DNA of 64,000 nucleotides from Marinomonas aquiplantarum. GTDB taxonomy: Bacteria; Pseudomonadota; Gammaproteobacteria; Pseudomonadales; Marinomonadaceae. Position 1 is the stretch's first letter. Each line of letters begins with the position of its first letter. Shown here one piece after another: positions 36,584 through 44,367 of the stretch. The stretch lies in assembly GCF_003314975.1 (NCBI RefSeq), contig NZ_QNRF01000014.1:1-64000 (forward strand). The letters are read 5' to 3'. The notes under the pieces are model-generated. The model saw nothing but the letters and a program-made list of their open reading frames with translations, had not been told where the DNA came from and ran no database searches. The position numbers and the translations under genes are program-made.

Positions 36584-37525
36584 CTATGTGTTTTTACTGA
36601 AAATAAGCGCTTTTAGACCACTTTCTATGTAAATGTCGGGGAATTCTGGTGGGTTCTCCAGACGACATTGAAATTGCAATTCAGGTGCTTCGGTTTGCAT
36701 ACTTTCGATTAAGAATTGAGCCGGTAAGTTTGGGTCATTAATGCAGGCTAGAACCTGACCTTTTGCATTCAGTAAGTCTGGCAGTCGACGTAAAATTTTC
36801 TGATAATCTGTGGTCAGCGCAAAGCTGCCTTTTTGGAAACTAGGCGGATCAATAATGATAAGGTCATACTGTCCATACTTTTTGATTTTTCCCCAAGATT
36901 TAAAAATATCATGAGCAAAAAATTTTACCTTATTGAGATCGTGGCCATTTAAGCGGTGGTTATCTCGACCTCGACTGAGAGCACCTTTAGCCATGTCCAA
37001 GTTGATTACCAGATCTGCTTGTCCTTTCATGGCGGCGACGGAAAACCCGCAAGTGTAGGCAAATAAATTTAAGACACGTTTATTATGGCTATTTTCAGCG
37101 ACCCATTGACGGCCATAACGCATGTCCAAAAATAGCCCTGCGTTTTGGTTTCGTCCTAAGCTAAGTTGAAACTTTAAACCTTCTTCATCGACCACAAGAT
37201 CCTTTTCGCCTTCTCCCCAGATGACTTGGGTTGGATGATTAGGTTGATAGCGATATTGAATAACAATGGCGTTGACATGACTGGAAGACCATATTTCTTG
37301 CTGTGTCCAAGAGATAATTTCCTCAATAAGGCATTGCTCATCGATCGGGGGCATTTCCTTGAATAGGGTAATCAATAATTGCCCAGCCATAAAATCGACG
37401 GTAATTTGCTCTAGGCCTACAAAGCACCGACCTCGACCATGAAACAGTCTTTTCACTTGGTTTGGTGTTTGTGGTAATTGAGTAACAATATGCTGGGTTA
37501 GGGTGTTGAGAATAGCAGGGGTCAT
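36584..37525 (-). CDS. Class I SAM-dependent methyltransferase, RlmI/RlmK-like
   Basis: 313 residues. An N-terminal region of about 110 residues precedes a Rossmann methyltransferase domain with motif I VLNLFAYTCGFSVAAM, the acidic post-I segment INLDMAKGAL and motif IV IIIDPPSFQKG. The AGLFLDMRYGR segment upstream of motif I is shared with the RlmI/RlmK 23S rRNA methyltransferases. A target in rRNA is likely but unproven, and the protein is shorter than RlmI. No strong ribosome site is visible. Confidence 0.75.
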   Translation of the reverse strand: MTPAILNTLTQHIVTQLPQTPNQVKRLFHGRGRCFVGLEQITVDFMAGQLLITLFKEMPPIDEQCLIEEIISWTQQEIWSSSHVNAIVIQYRYQPNHPTQVIWGEGEKDLVVDEEGLKFQLSLGRNQNAGLFLDMRYGRQWVAENSHNKRVLNLFAYTCGFSVAAMKGQADLVINLDMAKGALSRGRDNHRLNGHDLNKVKFFAHDIFKSWGKIKKYGQYDLIIIDPPSFQKGSFALTTDYQKILRRLPDLLNAKGQVLACINDPNLPAQFLIESMQTEAPELQFQCRLENPPEFPDIYIESGLKALIFSKNT

Positions 37526-37608
37526 GGTGGCCGTTTCTTACTTTCTGAAGGGCGTATTGTACTGCTTAGAGAATTCTTTACCATCATGAATTGAGGTACG
37601 TAAGTAGA

Positions 37609-37626
37609 CCGAGCTGATGGGCTCGG
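37609..37626 (-). other. Hairpin downstream of the PepSY gene
   Basis: CCGAGC and GCTCGG form a 6-bp stem with a 6-base loop, 11 bases past the leftward PepSY stop. No T run follows, so it is only a possible terminator. Confidence 0.4.
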
Positions 37627-37636
37627 CCAATCACCC

Positions 37637-39010
37637 TTAGGCGGCTTTTTTCCAGCGCCATGCATCAATTAATAAGAAGACAATCAGGCTTACTCCCATA
37701 ACAGGCATACTCAGGCCTAGTGCCAGTGCTACGCCGAACGTAATGATTTTTTGAATGCCTGTCAGTTTGTGCCATGCTTGCAATAAAGGCTTTGACGTCG
37801 AGCCTGCATTTGGACGTCGAATCCACCACATTTTGTAACCCCAAATGATCATCAGACAAGTTGATAATCCGAACAGCGTTAACAAAATCTGATTGGGAAT
37901 GCCAAATAAGACTCCCATATGAGCATCAATTCCCCAACGAATTAACTTAGCCACTAGAGGGAAGGTCTCGAAGTCGGCACGACTGGTCACCGTCATGGTA
38001 TTTGTGTCTACCGCCACACTGTCTACCTGTGTTGGCCAAGAGCGATCAATCTCACGAACAAACCATGCTTTATTACCGGTACGATCGGGTTTGATTTCGA
38101 TTTTGTTTGCATCAATGCCAGCTTCACGAGCTGCTTTTAGAACACCATCAAACAGCAAGTCAGCATGGTGATTTGCGGCGTCTGGCGCTGCCATTTGCGA
38201 TGAGCTGTGATGGGCATGGTTGGCGTGTTCATCTTGTTGTTGAGTGGGCTGCTGCGGTGACAAACTAAGATCAACGGATGGGGTAACCCAACCAATGGAG
38301 GCTCTCAAACTGCCGATATTACTACCGGCCCATTTCGACCAAGTTAAACCGGTTACAGAAACGAAAATGAGCCCCACAAAGATCCATAAGCCAAGTTGAT
38401 AATGGCGACGGCGTTTTCGCAAATGTTCTGTCTTAGCAGCGACTTCCGCACGATTTTTCTTACCGCCTTTGTACCACAAAAATAGACCACCAAGAGCTGC
38501 AATCCATAGCCAAGAAGCAGCTAATTCACTGTAATAACGTCCCACTTCACCGAGTAATAATTGGCGGTGAAAAAAGTCAATGGTGGTACGAATTGGTAAT
38601 ACGCCACTGGTGCCATAGACAGGTAAGTTGCCTTTCAAATCTAGAGTAACAGGATCGATAAACAATGCTCTTGCACCTGTTAAGCGAGCGGTTGGGTCTA
38701 AAAACATTACACGTGTGTTATCACCCACTTCCGGTGCTGGGCGTACTGCGAATAAGGTTAAATCACTGTTTAGGTGGGACCGAGCCGCTGCAATTTGATT
38801 AGCTAACGGCTGATAATCACCACGGCTTTGAGTCGTTAACGCCTCTTTATAGACAGCGTGTTCAATCTGTGGCGACAGTATGTATAAAGTGCCGGTTAGG
38901 GCCGCAATAAAAATAAATGGACCGACAAACAGGCCGACATAAAAATGCAGGCGTGTGATAAGAAGCAACAGCGCATTCGATGTGGCTTCGTTTTTAATTT
39001 GACTAGACAT
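37637..39010 (-). CDS. PepSY-associated transmembrane protein with His-rich loop
   Basis: 457 residues with four main hydrophobic regions and two long periplasmic stretches, of the PepSY_TM (PiuB-like) family. Relatives sit in siderophore and metal uptake loci and are thought to be inner-membrane reductases. Conserved helix histidines occur (RLHFYVGLF, IDFFHRQLL, IDAHMGVLFG) that could hold haem. A periplasmic insertion rich in histidine (EHANHAHHSSS...AANHHADL, about residues 260-285) suggests metal contact. The start at 39010 is chosen over longer forms because GAGAG precedes it; the alternatives at 39022 and 39061 cannot be excluded. It follows a DUF2946-type gene by 60 bases. Confidence 0.8.
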   Translation of the reverse strand: MSSQIKNEATSNALLLLITRLHFYVGLFVGPFIFIAALTGTLYILSPQIEHAVYKEALTTQSRGDYQPLANQIAAARSHLNSDLTLFAVRPAPEVGDNTRVMFLDPTARLTGARALFIDPVTLDLKGNLPVYGTSGVLPIRTTIDFFHRQLLLGEVGRYYSELAASWLWIAALGGLFLWYKGGKKNRAEVAAKTEHLRKRRRHYQLGLWIFVGLIFVSVTGLTWSKWAGSNIGSLRASIGWVTPSVDLSLSPQQPTQQQDEHANHAHHSSSQMAAPDAANHHADLLFDGVLKAAREAGIDANKIEIKPDRTGNKAWFVREIDRSWPTQVDSVAVDTNTMTVTSRADFETFPLVAKLIRWGIDAHMGVLFGIPNQILLTLFGLSTCLMIIWGYKMWWIRRPNAGSTSKPLLQAWHKLTGIQKIITFGVALALGLSMPVMGVSLIVFLLIDAWRWKKAA

Positions 39011-39070
39011 AGTTTCTCTCATTTTACTTGGCACAAAGGTGCCCCTGAACATCATGTTCACGATTGTTTT

Positions 39071-39556
39071 TTAAAGGGCTGTAAAGCGAGAGTGTCGTGG
39101 TGGTGCGCGAGGAATAAGAGGGGTGAAGATGGCCAGGTATTTACGGACAAGAGTGGCGTAAATAATACTGGGGTATGGTTCTTTTTCTAATGGAACAATG
39201 GTAAAGGTTTGCGCTTTTAGCCAGCTCAAATGAAACAGCAATGAGCAGTATCCACATGCTTCTAATAGGTTTGTTCTGCCTTCAATTTGGTTATGATGCC
39301 CATGATGTTCCATGGTATTTGCACTGACAGACTGAGGTGGGCTTTTATGGTCTGTTGAAGGCTTAGTGGAAACAGGGTGATGTTGAGCAGAATGAGAATG
39401 CTCTGTTGCCGTTGCTACTCTGTCTTGCAATGTGTCGGCTAATTGGGAGTAGAGTGGGCCAAAATAGATTAAAAACACGCAAAACAAAGCCAAAAAGACA
39501 CCGAAGTGTGTTTTGGCTTTGTGGATGGATTGGCTGGGCGTGAAGACAGTCAGCAT
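39071..39556 (-). CDS. DUF2946-type His-rich membrane protein
   Basis: 161 residues. One N-terminal membrane helix (residues 18-36) is followed by a histidine-rich external segment (EHSHSAQHHPVS and MEHHGHHNQIEG). The motif ACGYCSLL, characteristic of DUF2946, comes next, then a second hydrophobic stretch. The function of the family is unknown; members often neighbour copper or iron transport genes. The histidines and the CxxC motif could bind metal. Likely cotranscribed with the PepSY gene. Confidence 0.72.
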   Translation of the reverse strand: MLTVFTPSQSIHKAKTHFGVFLALFCVFLIYFGPLYSQLADTLQDRVATATEHSHSAQHHPVSTKPSTDHKSPPQSVSANTMEHHGHHNQIEGRTNLLEACGYCSLLFHLSWLKAQTFTIVPLEKEPYPSIIYATLVRKYLAIFTPLIPRAPPRHSRFTAL

Positions 39557-39585
39557 ACTTTCTTGACGATTAATAAGCTAAACCG

Positions 39586-39954
39586 TTAAGCCGTTTTAAT
39601 ATCGTGGCCATGTTCTTCAGCAGAAGAGACAATGCATTCTCCAGCCATATTTGGTGCAGCGCCAACGGAATATTTATCTTCAGTCATGCCTGGAAGCCAC
39701 TTTTCTAACCAGTCAGCAGCCGAGATTTCTAATCCTTTAAAGTCAGGGTAGTCTTTTTCGGCCCAATGCAAAGCCATCGCTTCGTCAGGCCAAACGGGAA
39801 GCACTTGGTCTGCGTTAAGAGGAATAACCAAACAGCCCTGTTCGTCAGCCAAGGTCCAAATGGAGTGGCCTTGCTGAACTCTTTGGACCATTTTGCTATA
39901 ACGATCATTACTGGTTAAACGAAAAAAAGTATCGTCGAATTGTGTGTCAGACAT
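39586..39954 (-). CDS. DUF2750-type small protein
   Basis: 122 residues, acidic and without membrane segments. The pattern (RLTSNDRYSKMVQRV, WTLADEQGCLVIPL, LPVWPDEAMALHWAEKDYPD) matches DUF2750 proteins, whose function is unknown. The ATG at 39954 is preferred to one nine bases upstream. It lies 29 bases before the DUF2946 gene and may head a three-gene transcript, though a functional link is not evident. Confidence 0.7.
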   Translation of the reverse strand: MSDTQFDDTFFRLTSNDRYSKMVQRVQQGHSIWTLADEQGCLVIPLNADQVLPVWPDEAMALHWAEKDYPDFKGLEISAADWLEKWLPGMTEDKYSVGAAPNMAGECIVSSAEEHGHDIKTA

Positions 39955-40054
39955 GAAATACAACCTGATATGTAAAATTGTCGGCGATCATATCACATTG
40001 CTTTGGGCTTGATAAAAGTTTTCGCCTTCCGTGGCGAATCAATCAAAACGCGGT

Positions 40055-41074
40055 TTATTGATTAAAAAGTGTGTCGATTTGCTGTAAGTGCTTTTGCTTA
40101 TCGGTCGGAGACATCCAACTGCCTTCGATGCCATTACAAGCCAATTGATATAGCTCTTGTTTGCTAATCTGTGTTCGCTCAATTAATGCTTGGTAGTTGT
40201 CATTCATATAGCCACCAAAGTAGGCTGGATCGTCTGAATTAACCGTGGCTTTTAAACCCAATTTCAACATAGTGCGTATTGGGTGTTCTGTCATGTCGTT
40301 CACCACACACAGTTTGAGGTTGGACAATGGGCAGACTGTCAGAGTCAGTTGTTGCTTGGCAATTTCAGCAACAAGGTCGTCATCCTCAAGGGCTCGATTA
40401 CCATGATCGATACGCTGAACTTTAATCAAGTCCAATGCTTGCCATACATACTCTGGTGGTCCTTCTTCGCCAGCGTGAGCGGTAATTTTTAAGCCTAAAT
40501 CTCGACAGGCGGCAAAGACATTAGCGAACTTCTCTGGTGGGTGTCCTACTTCTGAGCTGTCTAAGCCAACGCCATCAATCCAATTTAGAAAGGGTTTGGC
40601 TTCTTCTAAGGTTTGAAAAGCGCTGTCTTCACTCAAGTGACGCAAGAAAGACATGATGAGTTGATAGGTCATGCCCCAACGTTGTTTGGCATCCTCTAGA
40701 GCGCGACGAATGCCAGTGATTTGAACTTCAAACGGAATACCACGTTCAGTGTGACCTTGTGGATCAAAGAAAATTTCTACGTGAACCACATTTTCACTGT
40801 GTACTTTTTCTAAATACGCCATAGTAAGGTCGTAGAAATCAGCTTCGTGAAGTAATACAGACATGCCTTGATAGTACAGGTCTAAAAAGTCTTGTAAGTT
40901 GGTAAATTGGTAGGCCTCTTTGAGCGCGTCAACCGTGTCATATTTAAGAGCAACTTGGTTGCGTTGAGCAATGGCAAACATTTGCTCAGGCTCAAAAGTG
41001 CCTTCAATATGAAGATGCAATTCGGTTTTGGGCATGGCTTGCGAAAGAGCCACCAATGACGCTGTATTATCCAT
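40055..41074 (-). CDS. Adenine deaminase (adenosine deaminase superfamily)
   Basis: 339 residues. The zinc-binding HxH is in ELHLHIEGT; further metal and catalytic residues are in TAHAGEEG, IDHGNRALED and NSDDPAYFGG. The segment CPLSNLKLCVV and the EGTFEPEQMF N terminus fit the subgroup that deaminates adenine to hypoxanthine rather than adenosine to inosine, as I recall the family. The start at 41074 follows AAAGG and drops 63 residues of a longer open frame that overlaps the transporter gene. It is the last gene of an importer operon, linking purine uptake to salvage. Adenosine remains a possible substrate. Confidence 0.82.
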   Translation of the reverse strand: MDNTASLVALSQAMPKTELHLHIEGTFEPEQMFAIAQRNQVALKYDTVDALKEAYQFTNLQDFLDLYYQGMSVLLHEADFYDLTMAYLEKVHSENVVHVEIFFDPQGHTERGIPFEVQITGIRRALEDAKQRWGMTYQLIMSFLRHLSEDSAFQTLEEAKPFLNWIDGVGLDSSEVGHPPEKFANVFAACRDLGLKITAHAGEEGPPEYVWQALDLIKVQRIDHGNRALEDDDLVAEIAKQQLTLTVCPLSNLKLCVVNDMTEHPIRTMLKLGLKATVNSDDPAYFGGYMNDNYQALIERTQISKQELYQLACNGIEGSWMSPTDKQKHLQQIDTLFNQ

Positions 41075-41190
41075 GATATTACCTTTCAAACTTTGTGGTT
41101 GCGATTCATACAATAAACTATAACGAATATCGCAATACTTTACGCGCCATCTGCCGCGCAGTGAGATGATGAATTTAAAAATGGGGGGAA

Positions 41191-41217
41191 TATACAGCCA
41201 GCAGAGCTGGCTGTATA
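41191..41217 (-). other. Strong hairpin between the binding-protein gene and adenine deaminase
   Basis: A perfect 12-bp stem TATACAGCCAGC/GCTGGCTGTATA with a 3-base loop, 7 bases after the binding-protein stop. On the minus strand a T stretch comes only about ten bases later. It may be a leaky terminator or a stabiliser of the upstream message. Confidence 0.7.
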
Positions 41218-41223
41218 GGGATT

Positions 41224-42291
41224 TTAGCGAGGAATTTCGTCTGTTATACCTTCCACATACCAATTCACTTGAGCAAGCTCTTCGTCGGTCAGTGAGTGGC
41301 CTTCAGGAACAACAGTATTACCTTTATTATCCTTAATAGGTCCGGTAAACGGCTTCAGTTCACCTGATTTGATCACAGCGTATGTTTCTTCGATTTTAGC
41401 TTTAACATCCGCCGGAAGGTTTGGGTTGATGGATTCAATGGTTAGCATGTCTTCTTTGAAGCCACCCCAGTAATCACTTGGTTTCCAAGTGTTGTTCATT
41501 ACTGCTTCAGCAACGCTGACATAGTAAGGTGTCCAATTATCTCGAACAGAGAACATGTGAGCTTCAGGTGCGAATTTGCTCATGTTCGACGCTTGGCCAA
41601 TAGAGCGCATACCGCGTTTTTCTGCTGCGATTTGTGGTGCAGGGCTGTCGGTGTGTTGAATCAAAATATCGACACCTTGGTCCATTAGAGCATTGGCTGC
41701 ATCCGTTTCTTTACCTGGATCGTACCAAGAGTTCACCCAAACGATTTTAATTTTAACGTCCGGATTGACCTTCTTCGCTGCCATGTAAACCGTATTAATA
41801 TCACGGATTACTTCTGGGATTGGGAAAGAAGCAATGTAACCAATAGTGTTGGTTTTGGTCATCATACCCGCGGCCACACCAGAGACGTATCGACCTTCAT
41901 AGGTACGCAATACATAGGTGCCCACGTTACGAGAACGTTTGTAGCCAGTGGCGTGCTCGAAGGTGACTTTTGGAAAGCGCTTGGCGACTTTCACGGTAGG
42001 GTTCATAAAGCCAAATGAAGTCGTGAAGATCAAATCATTTCCTGCTTTTGCTAATTGTGTAATTACACGCTCAGCATCAGCACCTTCAGGTACGTTTTCA
42101 ACATAAGTGGTTTCGACCTTGTCGCCAAAATGCTCTTCAAGACCGATGCGACCTAAATCATGTTCATAACTCCAACCTAGATCGCCAACTGGACCTACGT
42201 ATACAAAGCCGACTTTTAATGGGTCTTCCGCTTGAACGGCACTGGCACCCGCCAGAAGTCCCAAGCTAAGCAGTAACGATTTCATTTTCAT
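41224..42291 (-). CDS. BMP-family (Med/PnrA-like) ABC transporter binding protein
   Basis: 355 residues with a signal peptide cut near residue 21 (GASAVQAED); it lacks a lipobox cysteine and so is a soluble periplasmic protein. The fold signatures KVGFVYVGPVGDLGWSYEHD and FTTSFGFMNPTVKVAKRFPKV match the basic membrane protein family, whose known members bind purine nucleosides. GGAGC precedes the start. It belongs to one operon with the ATPase, two permeases and adenine deaminase, so a purine base or nucleoside is the likely ligand. Confidence 0.88.
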   Translation of the reverse strand: MKMKSLLLSLGLLAGASAVQAEDPLKVGFVYVGPVGDLGWSYEHDLGRIGLEEHFGDKVETTYVENVPEGADAERVITQLAKAGNDLIFTTSFGFMNPTVKVAKRFPKVTFEHATGYKRSRNVGTYVLRTYEGRYVSGVAAGMMTKTNTIGYIASFPIPEVIRDINTVYMAAKKVNPDVKIKIVWVNSWYDPGKETDAANALMDQGVDILIQHTDSPAPQIAAEKRGMRSIGQASNMSKFAPEAHMFSVRDNWTPYYVSVAEAVMNNTWKPSDYWGGFKEDMLTIESINPNLPADVKAKIEETYAVIKSGELKPFTGPIKDNKGNTVVPEGHSLTDEELAQVNWYVEGITDEIPR

Positions 42292-42357
42292 GTTTTGCTC
42301 CTATTGTGTGCCCTAAGGGCTTATTGCTCTTCGTAGTTAAAGTGATTAATTAAGGCC

Positions 42358-43290
42358 TTACGCCATGTTTCTAGGGTCAAATGGCTTCCCTAGAGACCGA
42401 GGCGCAAGCAGTTTTTCTTTAAAGTGATCCGCGCTAATGATGACCATAACAATGACGGTAGCCATGTAAGGCAGCATCGCCAATAAGTTTGGTGAGATTG
42501 ACCATCCCAAGCCCTGTAAAACCAAATGCATAATGCTGGCCAATCCGAATAAATAAGCTCCGAGCATGATGCGCCCAATGCGCCATGAGGCGAATACCAC
42601 CAAAGCAAGGGCGATCCAACCGCGTCCGGCGGTCATGTTTTCAACCCACATAGGGGTATAAACCAGCGACATATAAGCGCCGGAAATGCCAGCCATGGCA
42701 CCACCAAACATAATAGCTAAATATCGAACTTGTAATACTTTAATACCAATGGCGTTAGCAGCATTGGGGTTTTCTCCGACGGCTTTTAGTGTCAGTCCAA
42801 CGCGAGTTTTATTGACCACAAAGTAGAGGGCAATGGTAATGGCAAAAGACAAATAAACGAGGATGTCATGTTTGAACAAAATCTCACCGAGATAGGGGAT
42901 ATCGGATAACAAAGGAATGGCTATCGGTGTAAAGCCTTGAATGGTTTGCCCAACCACGCCAGAACCTACAAATGCACTTAACCCTGTGCCGAAAATAGTT
43001 AATGCTAATCCTGTGGCGACCTGATTCGCACCGAGTTGAAGAACGAGAACGGCAAAGATTAAGCTCATAAATGAGCCCATTATCATTGCCGCAAGAACAC
43101 CGAGTCCCATACTGCCAGTTGTATAGGCAGCTAAGAATCCGAGGACAGCGCCCATCAGCATCATGCCTTCTTGTCCTAAATTAAGGATGCCGGACTTCTC
43201 GCAAATCACTTCTCCTAAAGCAATAAACAATAATGGGGTGCCTGTTTTAATGGCGGCGAACAAAATTTGAGTGATTAGATCTGCGTCCAC
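42358..43290 (-). CDS. ABC transporter permease, BMP/nucleoside type (second subunit)
   Basis: 310 residues with about eight hydrophobic segments. The LGEVICEKSGILNLGQEGMMLMGA start is characteristic of the permease paired with BMP binding proteins (YufQ/NupC-like group). It begins with GTG, with AGGAGC six bases upstream, nine bases after the preceding permease. It forms a heterodimeric channel with the protein encoded at 43300-44367. Confidence 0.88.
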   Translation of the reverse strand: MDADLITQILFAAIKTGTPLLFIALGEVICEKSGILNLGQEGMMLMGAVLGFLAAYTTGSMGLGVLAAMIMGSFMSLIFAVLVLQLGANQVATGLALTIFGTGLSAFVGSGVVGQTIQGFTPIAIPLLSDIPYLGEILFKHDILVYLSFAITIALYFVVNKTRVGLTLKAVGENPNAANAIGIKVLQVRYLAIMFGGAMAGISGAYMSLVYTPMWVENMTAGRGWIALALVVFASWRIGRIMLGAYLFGLASIMHLVLQGLGWSISPNLLAMLPYMATVIVMVIISADHFKEKLLAPRSLGKPFDPRNMA

Positions 43291-43299
43291 AGTGAGCTC

Positions 43300-44367
43300 C
43301 TAGTTCGTCGCTTGGTGAGAAAGCGTAAGACGGTTATTAATAAAGAAATCGCAGGCCAATAAGAAAAACAGCAGAACCCCTTGGAACATGCTGACAACCG
43401 CGACAGGGATGCCCATTTCAATTTGTGCCAGGTCACCACCCATATAAAGAATGGCCATAAACACCGCGGCTAATATTGCTCCAATCGGATGAAGGCGGCC
43501 TAAATAGGCGACAATGATGGCGGAGTAACCGTAACCGGGTGATACATTGGGCACCAGTTGTCCGATCGGTCCAGTGGTTTCGCTTACGCCTGCTAAGCCA
43601 GCTAATGCGCCTGCGAACAGCATGACAAACCAGCTGAGTTTCTTGCTGTTGAAGCCGGCATATTTCGCCGCTGGTTCGTCGGCACCTAATACTCTTATTT
43701 GGAAACCCAAATGAGTTTTAGTAAGAATGAACCAACCAATAAATCCCGCCAGGATAGCAAACACAATACCAAGGTGAATGCGGCTGAACTCAAATAAAGT
43801 CGGTAATAAGGTGGCATCAGAGAATAGGGCCGACTCAGGAAAGCCAAATCCTTGAGGGTCACGCAAAGGCCCGTGAACGGCCCAAATTAGTAGATATAAG
43901 GCAATATAGTTGAACATGATGGTGGTTAATATCAGGTTTGAATTAAAGCGCAGCTTTAAAAAGGTTGGGATAGCAGACCACAACATGCCTGATACGATGC
44001 CCGCTAGCAATGTAATGGGCAGGGCGAAGACAGAATCAGAATCGATAAAGTACAGTGCCATGGCAGAGCCACCTAAGGCACCAGCTAATAATTGTCCTTC
44101 TGCGCCAATGTTCCACATATTGGCGCGATAGCATATGGCTAGACCTACGGCACAAAGTAACAGAGGCCCCATTTTAACGAACATTTCACCAATGTTATAA
44201 CTGTCCGATAAAGGCGCTATTAGTAACACATGCAATGCTTGAAGTGGGTCTTTGCCAATGGCTGAAAATAATAAGCAGCCGAATAATAAGGTCAGTACAA
44301 TCGCAATTAACGGAGAAGCGATTTTCATTAATGTACTTGGCTCAGTACGAGCTTGAATGCGGATCAT
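43300..44367 (-). CDS. ABC transporter permease, BMP/nucleoside type (first subunit)
   Basis: 355 residues with eight to ten hydrophobic segments. The ANMWNIGAEGQLLAGALGG motif and VSPGYGYSAIIVAYLGRLHP are typical of the larger permease of BMP-type importers. Its ATG overlaps the stop of the ATPase gene by four bases (ATGA), indicating translational coupling. Confidence 0.88.
   Translation of the reverse strand: MIRIQARTEPSTLMKIASPLIAIVLTLLFGCLLFSAIGKDPLQALHVLLIAPLSDSYNIGEMFVKMGPLLLCAVGLAICYRANMWNIGAEGQLLAGALGGSAMALYFIDSDSVFALPITLLAGIVSGMLWSAIPTFLKLRFNSNLILTTIMFNYIALYLLIWAVHGPLRDPQGFGFPESALFSDATLLPTLFEFSRIHLGIVFAILAGFIGWFILTKTHLGFQIRVLGADEPAAKYAGFNSKKLSWFVMLFAGALAGLAGVSETTGPIGQLVPNVSPGYGYSAIIVAYLGRLHPIGAILAAVFMAILYMGGDLAQIEMGIPVAVVSMFQGVLLFFLLACDFFINNRLTLSHQATN

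Noticed and set aside
40055..41263. Long form of the adenine deaminase with 63 extra N-terminal residues
   Set aside because: The extension overlaps the end of the binding-protein gene, spans a strong hairpin and has no family similarity; the ATG at 41074 has a ribosome site.
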